Origin: Sodalis ligni
GTDB lineage: Bacteria; Pseudomonadota; Gammaproteobacteria; Enterobacterales; Enterobacteriaceae
Direction: 5' to 3'
Length of the DNA: 64,000 nucleotides
NCBI RefSeq assembly: GCF_016865525.2
Contig: NZ_CP075169.1
Coordinates: 4,402,337-4,466,336, forward strand
Translations under genes and position numbers: made by a program
Notes under the pieces: generated by a model
What the model was told of the DNA's origin: nothing
Databases searched by the model: none
What the model saw: only the letters and a program-made list of their open reading frames with translations
Shown: positions 18,037 through 27,309 of the stretch, one piece after another
Position numbering within the stretch: the stretch's first letter is position 1
Layout of the letters: each line of letters opens with the position of its first letter

Positions 18037-18124
18037 GCCAATGATAATGGCGAACCGACCCGGTCAAGCTGACCGTCCGGCACGGCGACGCGGTCGGATC
18101 GGTTACAGCTCTGATCCGTATACG

Positions 18125-19123
18125 TCAGACTGTGACGACGATCTTACCCACTTGATTGTTCGCTTCCATATAGCGATGGGCTTCAACGATTTCATCAAAG
18201 CGAAACGTCCTATCGATAAGGGGCTTGAAAGCGCCGGATGAAAGATGATCGAAAATATACTGCTTCGCTTCTTGAAGATCTTTATGCTGCGCCAGTTCCA
18301 CAACCACATAGGCCCGGACGGTAAGGTACTTGGCAAGGGCCGTGGACAGCGGATAAAGGGTTTGCTCAGATGCCAGCGCCCCGTATTCGACGATGAGTCC
18401 CTTATGGGCTGCGGCCTCGGCGAGCGACGCCAGCATCTTGCCTCCGATGGGATCGAAGCTGACGCGTGCGCCTTTGCCGCCGGCGATTTCATTGACTCTA
18501 CCGGCCAGGTCTTCTTCATCAGTTATAATGACGTGATCGGCGCCCAGTTCGAGGAGCCGGGCTTTCTTGGCTGCAGTACGGGTGACGGCGATGCTGGTGC
18601 CGCCCTGCGCTTTAACCATCTGGATGGCGGCCACCCCTACGCTGCTGCTGGCTGCGGTGATGATGACAAAGTCCCCTTTACTTACCCGGCCTAGCCAGAT
18701 AAGCGCACCATACGCAGTTAAATACTGCATCCAGATGGATGCTCCTTCTTCGTACGAGAGCGTGGCCGGGTAGACAGCAATTGAACGAAAGGGAACGACG
18801 GCAACTTCGCCATAGACGCCATATCCGTTCAGGCTGCAGGTTCCCGGGACAGTGCTGACGGTTTTACCTATCCAGCTCGAATCGACGCCTGGTCCCACGG
18901 CTTCAATGATGCCGGAAGCCTCGTAGCCGTTTTTGGAAGGAAGAATCGGCGTTTCCATATATTGCCCGGATCGGTACATGACCTCCGCGCGATTCAGTCC
19001 AAGCGCTTTAACTCGCAGACGCACTTCGTTTTGACCGGGTTCAGGCAGGGGGAGCTCGTCAAACTGCAGGACTTCAGCGCCTCCGGTCTTGTGAAATCGA
19101 ACGATCTTGGCAGTAGTAGGCAT
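18125..19123 (-). CDS. Quinone oxidoreductase-like alcohol dehydrogenase (MDR superfamily)
   Basis: A 332-residue medium-chain dehydrogenase. The start at 19123 has AGGAG 8 bp upstream, favoured over the longer frame. It has the GroES-like N-terminal domain (E-V-R-L-R-V-K-A-L-G-L-N-R-A-E-V) and an NADPH Rossmann domain with A-A-S-S-S-V-G-V-A-A. It lacks the structural-zinc cysteines and the catalytic Cys-His pair, as in zinc-independent quinone oxidoreductases. It probably reduces quinones or reactive carbonyls. No frameshift was seen. Confidence 0.8.
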   Translation of the reverse strand: MPTTAKIVRFHKTGGAEVLQFDELPLPEPGQNEVRLRVKALGLNRAEVMYRSGQYMETPILPSKNGYEASGIIEAVGPGVDSSWIGKTVSTVPGTCSLNGYGVYGEVAVVPFRSIAVYPATLSYEEGASIWMQYLTAYGALIWLGRVSKGDFVIITAASSSVGVAAIQMVKAQGGTSIAVTRTAAKKARLLELGADHVIITDEEDLAGRVNEIAGGKGARVSFDPIGGKMLASLAEAAAHKGLIVEYGALASEQTLYPLSTALAKYLTVRAYVVVELAQHKDLQEAKQYIFDHLSSGAFKPLIDRTFRFDEIVEAHRYMEANNQVGKIVVTV

Positions 19124-19408
19124 GGGAGTACTCCTGGGTTCAAGAATTCTTTTTGGATGGGTTCGGCCTGAACGTTCTTTTGTCAGCTCCAATCATTGTG
19201 TCACCTGTTCACGTACTGAGGTGTGACGGTATCACCTCTATTCAGGTGGCCGAATTCACTGCGTGCTACTTCAGTTCAACATCTCCACTCTATTATCAAT
19301 AAACTTCACAAGCCCCCGTGATTGACGGTTTTTTGGTGATTGATCTGAGTTAGTTTAAAATAATTAACAAACTGATACTTTAAGTGAATATATCGCTATT
19401 TTTGTAAA

Positions 19409-20118
19409 CTACTTCAGCCAGTCCCTAAGTACCGTTTCCAGCTTATCCAGCGCCTCGGCGCGCTTACTTTCTGACATCCGACCGATGTTCTGTAGCTTCC
19501 ATTTTACTGCGGGCAGGGTTGAATCTGGCTTTCTGGCGCTAGCGACCAATCCGGCGTACCGCGCTTGAAGAACATCAAAAGTCAAAATCCTGCTGAGTGA
19601 ACTGTGCCTTGAGCGCGGCCAGCATCTGTTTAGGAACAGCGATCAGCTCTTCCAGTGATACATCATTAAATGTCATTCCGCTGAATTCTTGGTTATAAAT
19701 AGCGGAAATATCTTTCCAGCGTGGATTCATCACCTTAGCTAATGGCCGGGAATGGCTGAGCAGATAAGTTATAAAACCGTTGAAGATAAAACGATCTATG
19801 CCCTGTGTTTCAAGCAACATTTTAACATCGTAAAAATCACGGGGATGCTGGCGATCCAAGGCGGCGCAAAGCTTGCCATCATAAAGATCGGCCAGGGAAA
19901 CCATCTGAATGGAGGCAAAACCAAACTCATCCTGTACCGCTTCGACTGTGTCGCGATCTATAGGCCAAATCGATATCCACCGAAAGACGGGGGAAGTCGC
20001 GTACAAACAAATTGATTGCGGTCCCCCCTTTTAGCGCAAAACAGCGCTCCTTTGCCACTGCCGGTAGCGCACTTATCAATAGCGCGACCTGTTGGTAATA
20101 GGGTGATTGCTTATCCAT
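19409..20118 (-). pseudogene. AbiEii-type nucleotidyltransferase toxin, internally deleted
   Basis: The start M-D-K-Q-S-P-Y-Y and the nucleotidyltransferase motif L-K-G-G-T-A-I-N-L-F with D-I-D-L are present. The sequence then jumps, out of frame, to the C-terminal part (F-A-S-I-Q-M-V-S-L-A-D-L-Y-D-G-K-L-C-A-A-L-D, R-D-F-Y-D-V-K), losing roughly 100 codons. A further frameshift near 19580 leads to the family's end (W-K-L-Q-N-I-G-R-M). AbiEii toxins inactivate tRNAs by adding nucleotides; this one cannot be functional. Its antitoxin gene overlaps it by 8 bp and is intact. Confidence 0.8.
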
Positions 20119-20884
20119 GCGATGATTCTCCGTTGATATATTTTTCAGGTACGGTGATCTGGTATTGTTTATCCAGTTTACCGCCTGATACCACCTGCCG
20201 TTTTCCTGACCCTAGGTCGATATTGGTTTTATCGATCCGTTTAGCCCAGGCATGGGCAGAATAGTCGGCTAAAAATAGATATAAGCGGTTCGTTTGCACC
20301 GCACCGCTGGCGTTAAGTAACTTCTCCACTTTACGCGGATTCAGGTTAACCAATCCCTGAAACAGCTCGGCCGCATGCTCAAAAGCAATCTCCGCCGGCA
20401 CCGCATTAACCAGTTCGTAGGCCGCTAACTCAGGCACACTGGCTTTTAACGTATCTCCTTTTATCTCGATATCCGTCAGATACTTCTCGTCAAGGGGGGA
20501 TAGCTTATGATGAGAACAAAAAAGCCAGTCAACGCCGGGAAATTCTTTAAACCACTTTGGCAACGCCGCTTTGTCTTCTACATACAGCCAGACGCTCTTG
20601 CGGGTTAGCTGGAGATAATGAGCGCGGCCCTGGTAGGTCAAGCTGGTAAGTCCTGCCAGATGAACCGGCACAGATAACTGGTTTTGCAGGCATAACACCG
20701 CATCATGCCAATCAGGCTCACGACCGGTGCGAGCGTATATTCCCGCACGCAATTTATGCAGCCAGTTGCTCTGCTCATACCTGTGCGCCAAAGAAGGACT
20801 GATATTATGGCTAGTCAGCCAAGACTGCGCCACCAGAGAACCAGGAGCTGTGTTTTGTAAAAGCCAGTTTATTTTTGACGACAT
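20111..20884 (-). CDS. AbiEi-type antitoxin (type IV toxin-antitoxin / abortive infection)
   Basis: A 257-residue protein with the AbiEi architecture: an N-terminal winged helix-turn-helix (S-W-L-T-S-H-N-I-S-P-S-L-A-H-R-Y-E) and a C-terminal antitoxin domain containing F-P-G-V-D-W-L-F-C-S. AbiEi represses its own operon and neutralises AbiEii without direct binding. Here the partner toxin gene is broken while the antitoxin is intact. A 13-bp-armed inverted repeat lies just upstream of its start. Confidence 0.85.
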   Translation of the reverse strand: MSSKINWLLQNTAPGSLVAQSWLTSHNISPSLAHRYEQSNWLHKLRAGIYARTGREPDWHDAVLCLQNQLSVPVHLAGLTSLTYQGRAHYLQLTRKSVWLYVEDKAALPKWFKEFPGVDWLFCSHHKLSPLDEKYLTDIEIKGDTLKASVPELAAYELVNAVPAEIAFEHAAELFQGLVNLNPRKVEKLLNASGAVQTNRLYLFLADYSAHAWAKRIDKTNIDLGSGKRQVVSGGKLDKQYQITVPEKYINGESSHG

Positions 20885-20890
20885 ACATTC

Positions 20891-20919
20891 ACTATTAGTG
20901 AAACTATTTCATTAATAGT
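20891..20919. promoter_or_regulatory. Inverted-repeat operator upstream of abiEi
   Basis: ACTATTAGTGAAA (20891-20903) and TTTCATTAATAGT (20907-20919) form an inverted repeat with one mismatch and a 3-bp spacer, ending 7 bp from the abiEi start. AbiEi antitoxins are known to repress their operon through inverted repeats at this position. Confidence 0.65.
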
Positions 20920-21048
20920 AAACCGCGAAATGATGAAGGTGTCAATACAGGGTAGATATGCCTCGTCGACCATCTCATGCGGCGACGTATGCTCCAGGTT
21001 TATTACCGATCAAACTCATCAGTTCAGTCGGCAACATCAAAGACGCAG

Positions 21049-22608
21049 TCAGGAGTTCGATGTATGCGCCAAATCCCCCGCACGTCCTGACCCGCGTAGC
21101 GCTATAAAGATGACAATAGCGGTGATTGCCGTTACTGCCGAAAGCACTTCGAGCAGGATGCTGAACGCGCTCTGGTAAATTCCGGTCAGCACGTTAAGCG
21201 AGGAAGCCCCGAGAATGGCCCCTGCCCCCGCCAGATCGCCGCCAACCAGGTGCTGTGCGGCCTCACTTGCTGACGAAGAAGCGTCCGGTAGGATGTTAAG
21301 CTGCGAGATAAGCAGTGCAACGAGTAACGCGTTCACAATGGCAAGTGCGACGCCTTCACCCGCTACGCGGGTCGTGTTAAAAATCCCCGTTGCCATGCCG
21401 GCGCGTTCGCGAGGTACGACACTGATGGCGAGCCCGTCCATCAGTCCCCATGGAAGACTGATACCCATGCCGATTATCAGAAGCGGAGAGACGAGCGCCA
21501 AACCGGCCTCGCCGTCCTCCCAGCGGCTGAGCCATAAGAGGCCACAAGCCGATACCAGCAGCCCTGCTCCGCAGAGCGTGGCGGAGGAGAGCCATCGCGT
21601 GAGGAAGCTTGCGACCAGCGGAAGGACCAGCAGCGGACTGCAGAGCGCCATCATGATCCATCCGACCTTCAGTTCAGTCATGCCATTGATGCCGACGAGC
21701 CTGACGGGAAGAAGCACCAGCAGGACGACAAAGGCATAGGCGGGCGCCGAGGCCAGCAGTTGTACAGCCACGAAGCGCGGAATGCGAAAGAGCGAGAGGT
21801 CGAGCATTGGCCGACTTGCATTGCTTTCAACGAAGACGAAAACGGCACCCAGAATCAGTGCTCCAACCAAAGAAACAACCACCGGCGTACCCATCCAGCC
21901 CACCGTCGGCGCAACCAGTATCCCGTTCGTAAGGAAGGCCAACGCGGCGGTAAAGGTGAGCGCACCTTTCCAATCGAGGCCGGCGGCGTTGGGATCACGG
22001 GAGTCCCGCACCACGCTTGAGCCGAGAACGAACGCCGCCCCGGCGATGATTGCCACCAGAAAAAAGATTGAGCGCCACCCGAAGGCTTCAATCAGCAGTC
22101 CTGAACTTACCGGCCCGAAGGCCAAACCGATACCAAAGCTCGTGCCGACAAGACTGAAAGCCCTCATGGCGGATGGGCCGTGGAACTCCTGCGCAAGCGC
22201 CGCCATCACGCCGGAGAATGCCAGCGCCGACGCGACGCCTTGGGCTGCGCGCAACACATCGACGACGAGTAGGCTTGGCGAGAAGGCAAGCGCGACCGAG
22301 AAAATACATAGGGCGCAGGCTCCGAAAAGGAAGATCTTCTTCCGTCCGAAGGTGTCGGCGAGCGCTCCGGCGGCCATCAGGCAACTGCCGAAAGTAAGCA
22401 TGAAAGCATTGGAGATCCAGGCCAGTTCAATAGAACTGCCTGCCAGCGCTCGGCCTATCGCCGGAATGGCCACGGCCGGCCCCGTGAAAGCGAGAGGGTT
22501 GGCCACCGCAATCAGGCAGGCGGCCAGGAGTACCAAGGCCTTTTGAAGCGCGCCTCGTGAAGTCCGGTTAGTGTTCAAAGAAACCTCGTTGATGATACTA
22601 ATGTGCAT
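21049..22608 (-). CDS. MFS drug efflux transporter, DHA2 (14-helix) family
   Basis: A 519-residue major facilitator with the DHA2 hallmarks, including F-T-G-P-A-V-A-I-P-A-I-G in helix 1, the motif A-D-T-F-G-R-K-K in the first cytoplasmic loop and 14 predicted helices. Such proteins export drugs or dyes in exchange for protons. It is divergent from a LysR regulator 86-104 bp away, which probably controls it. The sequence is intact. Confidence 0.85.
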   Translation of the reverse strand: MHISIINEVSLNTNRTSRGALQKALVLLAACLIAVANPLAFTGPAVAIPAIGRALAGSSIELAWISNAFMLTFGSCLMAAGALADTFGRKKIFLFGACALCIFSVALAFSPSLLVVDVLRAAQGVASALAFSGVMAALAQEFHGPSAMRAFSLVGTSFGIGLAFGPVSSGLLIEAFGWRSIFFLVAIIAGAAFVLGSSVVRDSRDPNAAGLDWKGALTFTAALAFLTNGILVAPTVGWMGTPVVVSLVGALILGAVFVFVESNASRPMLDLSLFRIPRFVAVQLLASAPAYAFVVLLVLLPVRLVGINGMTELKVGWIMMALCSPLLVLPLVASFLTRWLSSATLCGAGLLVSACGLLWLSRWEDGEAGLALVSPLLIIGMGISLPWGLMDGLAISVVPRERAGMATGIFNTTRVAGEGVALAIVNALLVALLISQLNILPDASSSASEAAQHLVGGDLAGAGAILGASSLNVLTGIYQSAFSILLEVLSAVTAITAIVIFIALRGSGRAGDLAHTSNS

Positions 22609-22711
22609 TCATTGAGCTAAGTTGCCCAATATGATTCAATGGGGAGTTTAATCGAAACATTGGCGAATAGGCGTCGCCATAGCGGCGACGCCTATGATGC
22701 GAGGATATGGG

Positions 22712-23626
22712 ATGAGAGGCACCAACACCGGAGATATCGTCGCCTTCACGACGGCAGTCAAAACCGGCAGCTTCGCCGATGCCGGCCGCGGGCTGGGTCT
22801 GTCCCGTTCCGCGGTAGCGAAGGCTGTCGGCCGTTTGGAAGCGAGGCTGGGTGTCCGGCTTCTCAACCGGACCACGCGGGCCTTCAGCGTTACCGAGGAA
22901 GGCCAGCGATTCTACGAGCAGTGTATTGCCATCCTTGACGATCTTGAAGCCGCCGAGAACAACGCCGCAGGACGCGATGCCAAGCCGAAAGGAACCTTGC
23001 GAATCACGGCGCCTGGCGCCTACGGTCAATTACACGTGATGCCTGTCATACGACGCTTCCTCGCGGATTGGCCCGAAGTCTCCGTCGAACTGAGCCTGAC
23101 AGACCGCGTCGTGGATATCGTGGAGGATGGATTCGACCTGGCCATCCGGATCGGCGGCCTTGAAAACACCCCGCAAGATCTGATCTCGCGCGGCATAAAG
23201 CGCTATCCGACGATCTTCTGTGCCTCGCCTGAATACCTGGCCTTGCGCGGCGCGCCGGAAACGATTGAGTCCTTGCGCGATCATACATGCTTGTTCTACT
23301 TCGCTTCGAAGGCCCGAGCCACCAGCCAGCACTCTTGGCGTGTAAGGGGCCCGGACGGATCGTGGCAATCGATCTCCGGCAGGCAACGTTTCGTGTCGGA
23401 TCGGGGCGAAGCGCTGCTGGAGGCGGCCCTGTTTGGAATGGGCATCGCTTATCTGCCTGCATTTCTTTTCGAACCTCATGTCGAAGCAGGACGGCTCATA
23501 AGGGTGTTGCCCCAGTACCAAACAGAGGAAGTGCCAATCTCGGTTCTATATCCCTCGAAGCGCTACCTACCCGCGAAAGTGCGCGCCTTCATCGATGCGT
23601 TGGTGGATTCATTTGAATCATCCTAA
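22712..23626 (+). CDS. LysR-family regulator
   Basis: A 304-residue LysR regulator. The winged HTH is near residues 10-60 (G-S-F-A-D-A-G-R-G-L-G-L-S-R-S-A-V-A-K-A) and the rest is a periplasmic-binding-protein-like effector domain. It resembles the CrgA/AaeR-type LysR group with the L-R-I-T-A-P-G-A-Y-G start of the effector domain. ATGs at 22694 and 22712 are possible; the second gives the normal N terminus. It is divergent from the DHA2 exporter and probably regulates it. Confidence 0.8.
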   Translation: MRGTNTGDIVAFTTAVKTGSFADAGRGLGLSRSAVAKAVGRLEARLGVRLLNRTTRAFSVTEEGQRFYEQCIAILDDLEAAENNAAGRDAKPKGTLRITAPGAYGQLHVMPVIRRFLADWPEVSVELSLTDRVVDIVEDGFDLAIRIGGLENTPQDLISRGIKRYPTIFCASPEYLALRGAPETIESLRDHTCLFYFASKARATSQHSWRVRGPDGSWQSISGRQRFVSDRGEALLEAALFGMGIAYLPAFLFEPHVEAGRLIRVLPQYQTEEVPISVLYPSKRYLPAKVRAFIDALVDSFESS

Positions 23627-23699
23627 CGTCCGCTCCCGCCGCTAAGCCCTCGTTGATATACTGGCAGCGCCAAAACATATCATTTACAATCCGAAGAAT

Positions 23700-24289
23700 A
23701 TGGCAATCAACTTTTTTGGCTTTATGCCTGCATTACTGCCTGTCGCCCTCTCCCCCGGGGCAAGCTTCACTCTTGTCATGAGCGGCGCTCTCGCCGGCGG
23801 ACGCAGTGGGCTTTTTAGGACGCTGGCCGGAACGGCTTTGGGCATATACACACACGCGCTTCTTATCGGGCTCGGAATAACCGCTGTCATTGTCTCGTCT
23901 CCAGCGATTTTTGGTGCACTGAAAATTGCCGGGACAGTCTATCTCCTTTGGTTAGGATTAATGCTCATCGTCAGCGGCATTAAATCAAAGCGTACCGAAC
24001 TCACCATCAAAATCACTTCGATTACAATAAAACAGGCCTGGCTGGCTAACGTACTGAATCCTAAGGCCATCATGTTCTATCTGACAGTGGTTTCACAATT
24101 TGCCGGAATAGATGGCGGCATCAGCAACTATCTGACTCTTGCTTCCGTGCATGTGGGGTTATGAGCATCTGGCTTATTGCCATCAGTCATGCACTCATTT
24201 TCTCAGCTAAAAACCAATCCACTACTGCTGAAAAATACGTCAACATCGCAGGCGGTCTGCTACTGATTATTTTTCATTACACAGCATAA
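23700..24289 (+). pseudogene. LysE/RhtB-family amino acid exporter, one-base frameshift
   Basis: The first 154 codons give the family N terminus (L-S-P-G-A-S-F-T-L-V-M-S) and the helix 4 region (N-P-K-A-I-M-F-Y-L-T). At about 24159 a base is missing from G-L-M-S-I-W-L, giving an early stop; the next frame continues with I-A-I-S-H-A-L-I-F to a natural end at 24289. With the base restored the protein would be 196 residues, normal for LysE/RhtB exporters. It is at a GGGGTTA run, so assembly error is possible. Confidence 0.8.
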
Positions 24290-24414
24290 TAAGATGAGGG
24301 TTCGGGCCGGGAACAAGGAATGCTTGACGAGTAACGCTTTTATTCAAAACAGGACCAACCAGCAGATGCAAAATAGGTTATATTGCCTGTTATTCAAATA
24401 AGAGATTTGCCTGC

Positions 24415-24694
24415 ATGTTAAATGATATTCTCACACCATTAATGTTTGTACTTATCGCTCTTATTATCAGTATTAAAAAGTGGCATCAATAAAAGAACTT
24501 ATTATATAGTTATCGCACTTTCGCTCTTGGGTCATTTTCTTACTTTATTGTCGATTGAAAGCTTAAGTGCTGTTAATATTACATTCCATGGCATTATTGA
24601 TTATTTTATCTCTACGGCCATAACGCTGATTATTTCGCTAATAATCTTATTGATATTTCAATTAATTAAAAAGGTAAATGAAAATTATGAATAA
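24415..24694 (+). pseudogene. Small membrane protein of unknown function, apparent frameshift
   Basis: The ATG at 24415 opens M-L-N-D-I-L-T-P-L-M-F-V-L-I-A-L-I-I-S-I, a membrane segment, then stops after 25 codons. Removing one A from the five-A run at 24475-24479 joins it to the following frame, giving a 92-residue protein with three hydrophobic segments and a K-K-V-N-E-N-Y-E tail. The region is AT-rich compared with its surroundings. I do not recognise the family. Confidence 0.45.
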
Positions 24695-24725
24695 TGGTAA
24701 TATTCCACCCAGCGATTAAAAAATC

Positions 24726-24977
24726 ATGAACAACCTCAGGCGCGATATAGCTTTTGGCGCGCTTGGCGGCGCGTTGACCGGTGGCCCGTCTGGCGCGGTA
24801 ATGGGAGCCGGACTTGCCGCCGCGCAAAATGTCACTATTGGCCTGATGGATCATGGGCCGGTCAATGTACAGATGCCACAGGTGCCGATGAGGCCAACCC
24901 AGCTACATCAAGTCCCTTCGCTCAATATTCCTGGGGGAATGCCTTCTGAACAATGGAGGAATAATTTAAGGCCTTAA
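24726..24977 (+). CDS. Small glycine-zipper protein of unknown function
   Basis: An 83-residue ORF starting 31 bp after the small membrane protein. Residues 9-35 are rich in Gly/Ala with a glycine-zipper pattern (G-A-L-G-G-A-L-T-G-G-P-S-G-A-V-M-G-A-G-L), followed by a hydrophilic tail rich in Pro, Gln and Met. Such segments occur in pore-forming peptides, in channel-like proteins and in phage proteins. No convincing leader peptide or ribosome binding site is visible. Pairing with the small membrane protein suggests a peptide plus partner, but that is only a guess. Confidence 0.4.
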   Translation: MNNLRRDIAFGALGGALTGGPSGAVMGAGLAAAQNVTIGLMDHGPVNVQMPQVPMRPTQLHQVPSLNIPGGMPSEQWRNNLRP

Positions 24978-25080
24978 TTTATACTTTATACCAATAGTAA
25001 CAGGAACATTATTTTATGATCCCATGGCAATGGACTATCAAGATATCCAGCAGTTTCATAATCGCCAAAGGGATCAAAAC

Positions 25081-25344
25081 TCATATGCTGATTTTTTTCT
25101 TGGAATCTCTTTTCTCCTGAAGGCACCCCCCCTGGAGGGTCAGGATCTCAGACTTGCTCAGCACACCTTTTCTTTTGAGATTGACGAGTAATTGCTCGAC
25201 GTTATCCAACTCGACTGCATCACCAGCCATACGGGTAATAGCTACGGCCATACGGCTCATGCCGTCACGTTCAGCGGTGACTTTGTGGGATTTAGCAAGC
25301 CTGCGGACTTGAGTTGCAACACTTACAGCGGCTATTTTAGTCAT
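25081..25344 (-). CDS. Hypothetical protein, 87 residues
   Basis: A helical, basic protein starting M-T-K-I-A-A-V-S-V-A-T-Q-V-R-R-L-A. The ATG at 25344 follows a GGGGG site; the frame is open further up to 25503 (140 residues in total), but that extension is of different character and may be non-coding or a remnant. It has the size and composition of small accessory-region regulators, but I cannot assign a family. Confidence 0.4.
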   Translation of the reverse strand: MTKIAAVSVATQVRRLAKSHKVTAERDGMSRMAVAITRMAGDAVELDNVEQLLVNLKRKGVLSKSEILTLQGGCLQEKRDSKKKISI

Positions 25345-25495
25345 CGAAAACCCCCAATTTGCATCCAAAGTATAGCAAGATGCTGGCTTGTTGTCTCCAC
25401 CTAGCGATTCAACTGCATGTTTCGCCCCATTCCGATCACCGCCCATCATGGTATCGGAACATATTGCCAAATTATGCTTTTCACATACAATGAAA

Positions 25496-25540
25496 AATGC
25501 CATTAATGATGTGAAAAAATCATTAATGGCATTGTTTTTA
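25496..25540. terminator. Stem-loop after guaBA
   Basis: A perfect 15-bp inverted repeat, AATGCCATTAATGAT (25496-25510) and ATCATTAATGGCATT (25519-25533), with an 8-bp loop. It lies beyond the guaA stop codon and has T-rich sequence on both outer sides (GTTTTTATTT on the plus side, TTTTCATT on the minus side), so it could end transcription in both directions. Confidence 0.6.
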
Positions 25541-25571
25541 TTTAATCAAATCATTTGATTGAAAATCAATC

Positions 25572-27149
25572 TCACTCCCACTCAATCGTCGCCGGCGGCT
25601 TCCCGGAAATATCGTAAACCACCCGTGAAATCCCATCGATTTCATTAATGATCCGATTGGACACCCGGCCCAAAAACTCATACGGCAGATGCGCCCAATG
25701 GGCGGTCATAAAATCGATGGTTTCCACCGCGCGCAGGGAGACCACCCAGTCATACTTGCGGCCGTCGCCCATCACGCCCACCGAACGCACCGGCAGGAAC
25801 ACGGTAAACGCCTGGCTGACCTTATTGTAGAGGTCCGCTTTATGCAGCTCTTCGATAAAAATCGCATCGGCGCGGCGCAAAAGGTCGCAGTATTCTTTTT
25901 TCACCTCCCCGAGCACCCGCACGCCGAGGCCCGGACCAGGGAACGGGTGGCGATAAAGCATATCGTAGGGCAGTCCCAGCTCAAGGCCTATGCGGCGTAC
26001 CTCGTCCTTGAACAGCTCTTTGAGCGGTTCCACCAGCCCCAGCTTCATCTCTTTCGGCAGGCCGCCGACATTGTGGTGGGATTTGATGACATGGGCCTTG
26101 CCGGTGGCGGAGGCGGCGGATTCAATCACGTCGGGATAGATAGTGCCCTGGGCCAGCCATTTGACGTCGGTCTGTTTGCCGGCTTCCTCATCGAACACTT
26201 CCACAAACACCCGGCCGATTGTTTTGCGTTTGGTTTCCGGATCGGCGATACCGGACAGGGCGCTGAGAAAACGCTCCTCCGCCGGGACATGGATAATATT
26301 CAGGCCATACTTCTCGCCGAACATCTCCAATACCTGGGCGGCCTCGTTCAGCCGCAGCAGTCCGTTATCCACAAATACGCAGCTCAGGCGATTGCCGATG
26401 GCGCGGTGCAGCAGCATGGCGGTGACGGACGAATCCACACCGCCGGACAGTCCCAGAATCACATGGTCGTCGCCGATTTGCTGGCGTAGGCGGCTGACGG
26501 CATCTTCGATAATCTTGTCCGGCGTCCACAACGCCTCGCAGCGGCAGATATCCTTGATAAAACGTTCCAGGATCCGCTGGCCCTGGCGGGTATGGGTGAC
26601 TTCGGGATGGAACTGCACGCCGTAGAACCTTTTTTCCTCGTCGGCCATGATGGCAAACCGGCAGCTCTCCGTGCTGGCGACGGTGACGAATCCCGCCGGG
26701 ATGTCGGTGACCTTGTCGCCGTGGCTCATCCAGACATCCAGCAGCGGCTTGCCGTTGACGCTGAGGGAATCCTTGATGTCCCTGACCAGGGCGCTGTCGT
26801 TTAACACCTCAACCTGGGCATAGCCGAATTCGCGCTCATGGGAACCTTCCACCCGGCCCCCCAGCTGCATGGCCATGGTCTGCATGCCATAGCAAACGCC
26901 CAGCACCGGGACGCCGGCCTGGTAAACATACTCCGGCGCAACCGGGCTGTTATGTTCGGTGGTGCTTTCAGGGCCGCCGGAAAGAATAATGCCGCTGGGT
27001 TCGAAGGCGCGGATTTGCGCTTCCGTCACGTCCCAGGCCCAGAGTTCGCAATAGACGCCCAGTTCGCGCACGCGGCGGGCGATAAGTTGCGTGTACTGCG
27101 AACCGAAGTCCAGAATCAGAATGCGATGTTTATGGATATTATCTGTCAT
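25572..27149 (-). CDS. guaA: GMP synthase (glutamine-hydrolysing)
   Basis: Makes GMP from XMP, ATP and glutamine. It is 525 residues from the ATG at 27149 ([10 protein letters not shown]), the exact E. coli length; the frame is open 14 codons further but that is not the conserved start. The N-terminal glutaminase domain has the nucleophile in G-V-C-Y-G-M-Q-T, and the synthetase domain has the ATP P-loop G-L-S-G-G-V-D-S-S. It lies downstream of guaB in the classic guaBA operon and is intact. Confidence 0.97.
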   Translation of the reverse strand: MTDNIHKHRILILDFGSQYTQLIARRVRELGVYCELWAWDVTEAQIRAFEPSGIILSGGPESTTEHNSPVAPEYVYQAGVPVLGVCYGMQTMAMQLGGRVEGSHEREFGYAQVEVLNDSALVRDIKDSLSVNGKPLLDVWMSHGDKVTDIPAGFVTVASTESCRFAIMADEEKRFYGVQFHPEVTHTRQGQRILERFIKDICRCEALWTPDKIIEDAVSRLRQQIGDDHVILGLSGGVDSSVTAMLLHRAIGNRLSCVFVDNGLLRLNEAAQVLEMFGEKYGLNIIHVPAEERFLSALSGIADPETKRKTIGRVFVEVFDEEAGKQTDVKWLAQGTIYPDVIESAASATGKAHVIKSHHNVGGLPKEMKLGLVEPLKELFKDEVRRIGLELGLPYDMLYRHPFPGPGLGVRVLGEVKKEYCDLLRRADAIFIEELHKADLYNKVSQAFTVFLPVRSVGVMGDGRKYDWVVSLRAVETIDFMTAHWAHLPYEFLGRVSNRIINEIDGISRVVYDISGKPPATIEWE

Positions 27150-27309
27150 AGAAGGCGTATTCCAAGAGCGGTGGTCAAAATACAACACCACCCGGCCGCG
27201 GCCGGGAAGAAAAAATCAGGGATGGCCAATCCTCGGCCATCCGACGCAACGGGCGGCGCACCAGGGAGATAATGCACTATTACCGCCCGCAGCGCACCGT
27301 CCGGCGCGT

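Noticed and set aside
25689..26489. 266-codon plus-strand frame over guaA
   Set aside because: Shadow of guaA with His/Gln-rich low-quality composition and no start signal.
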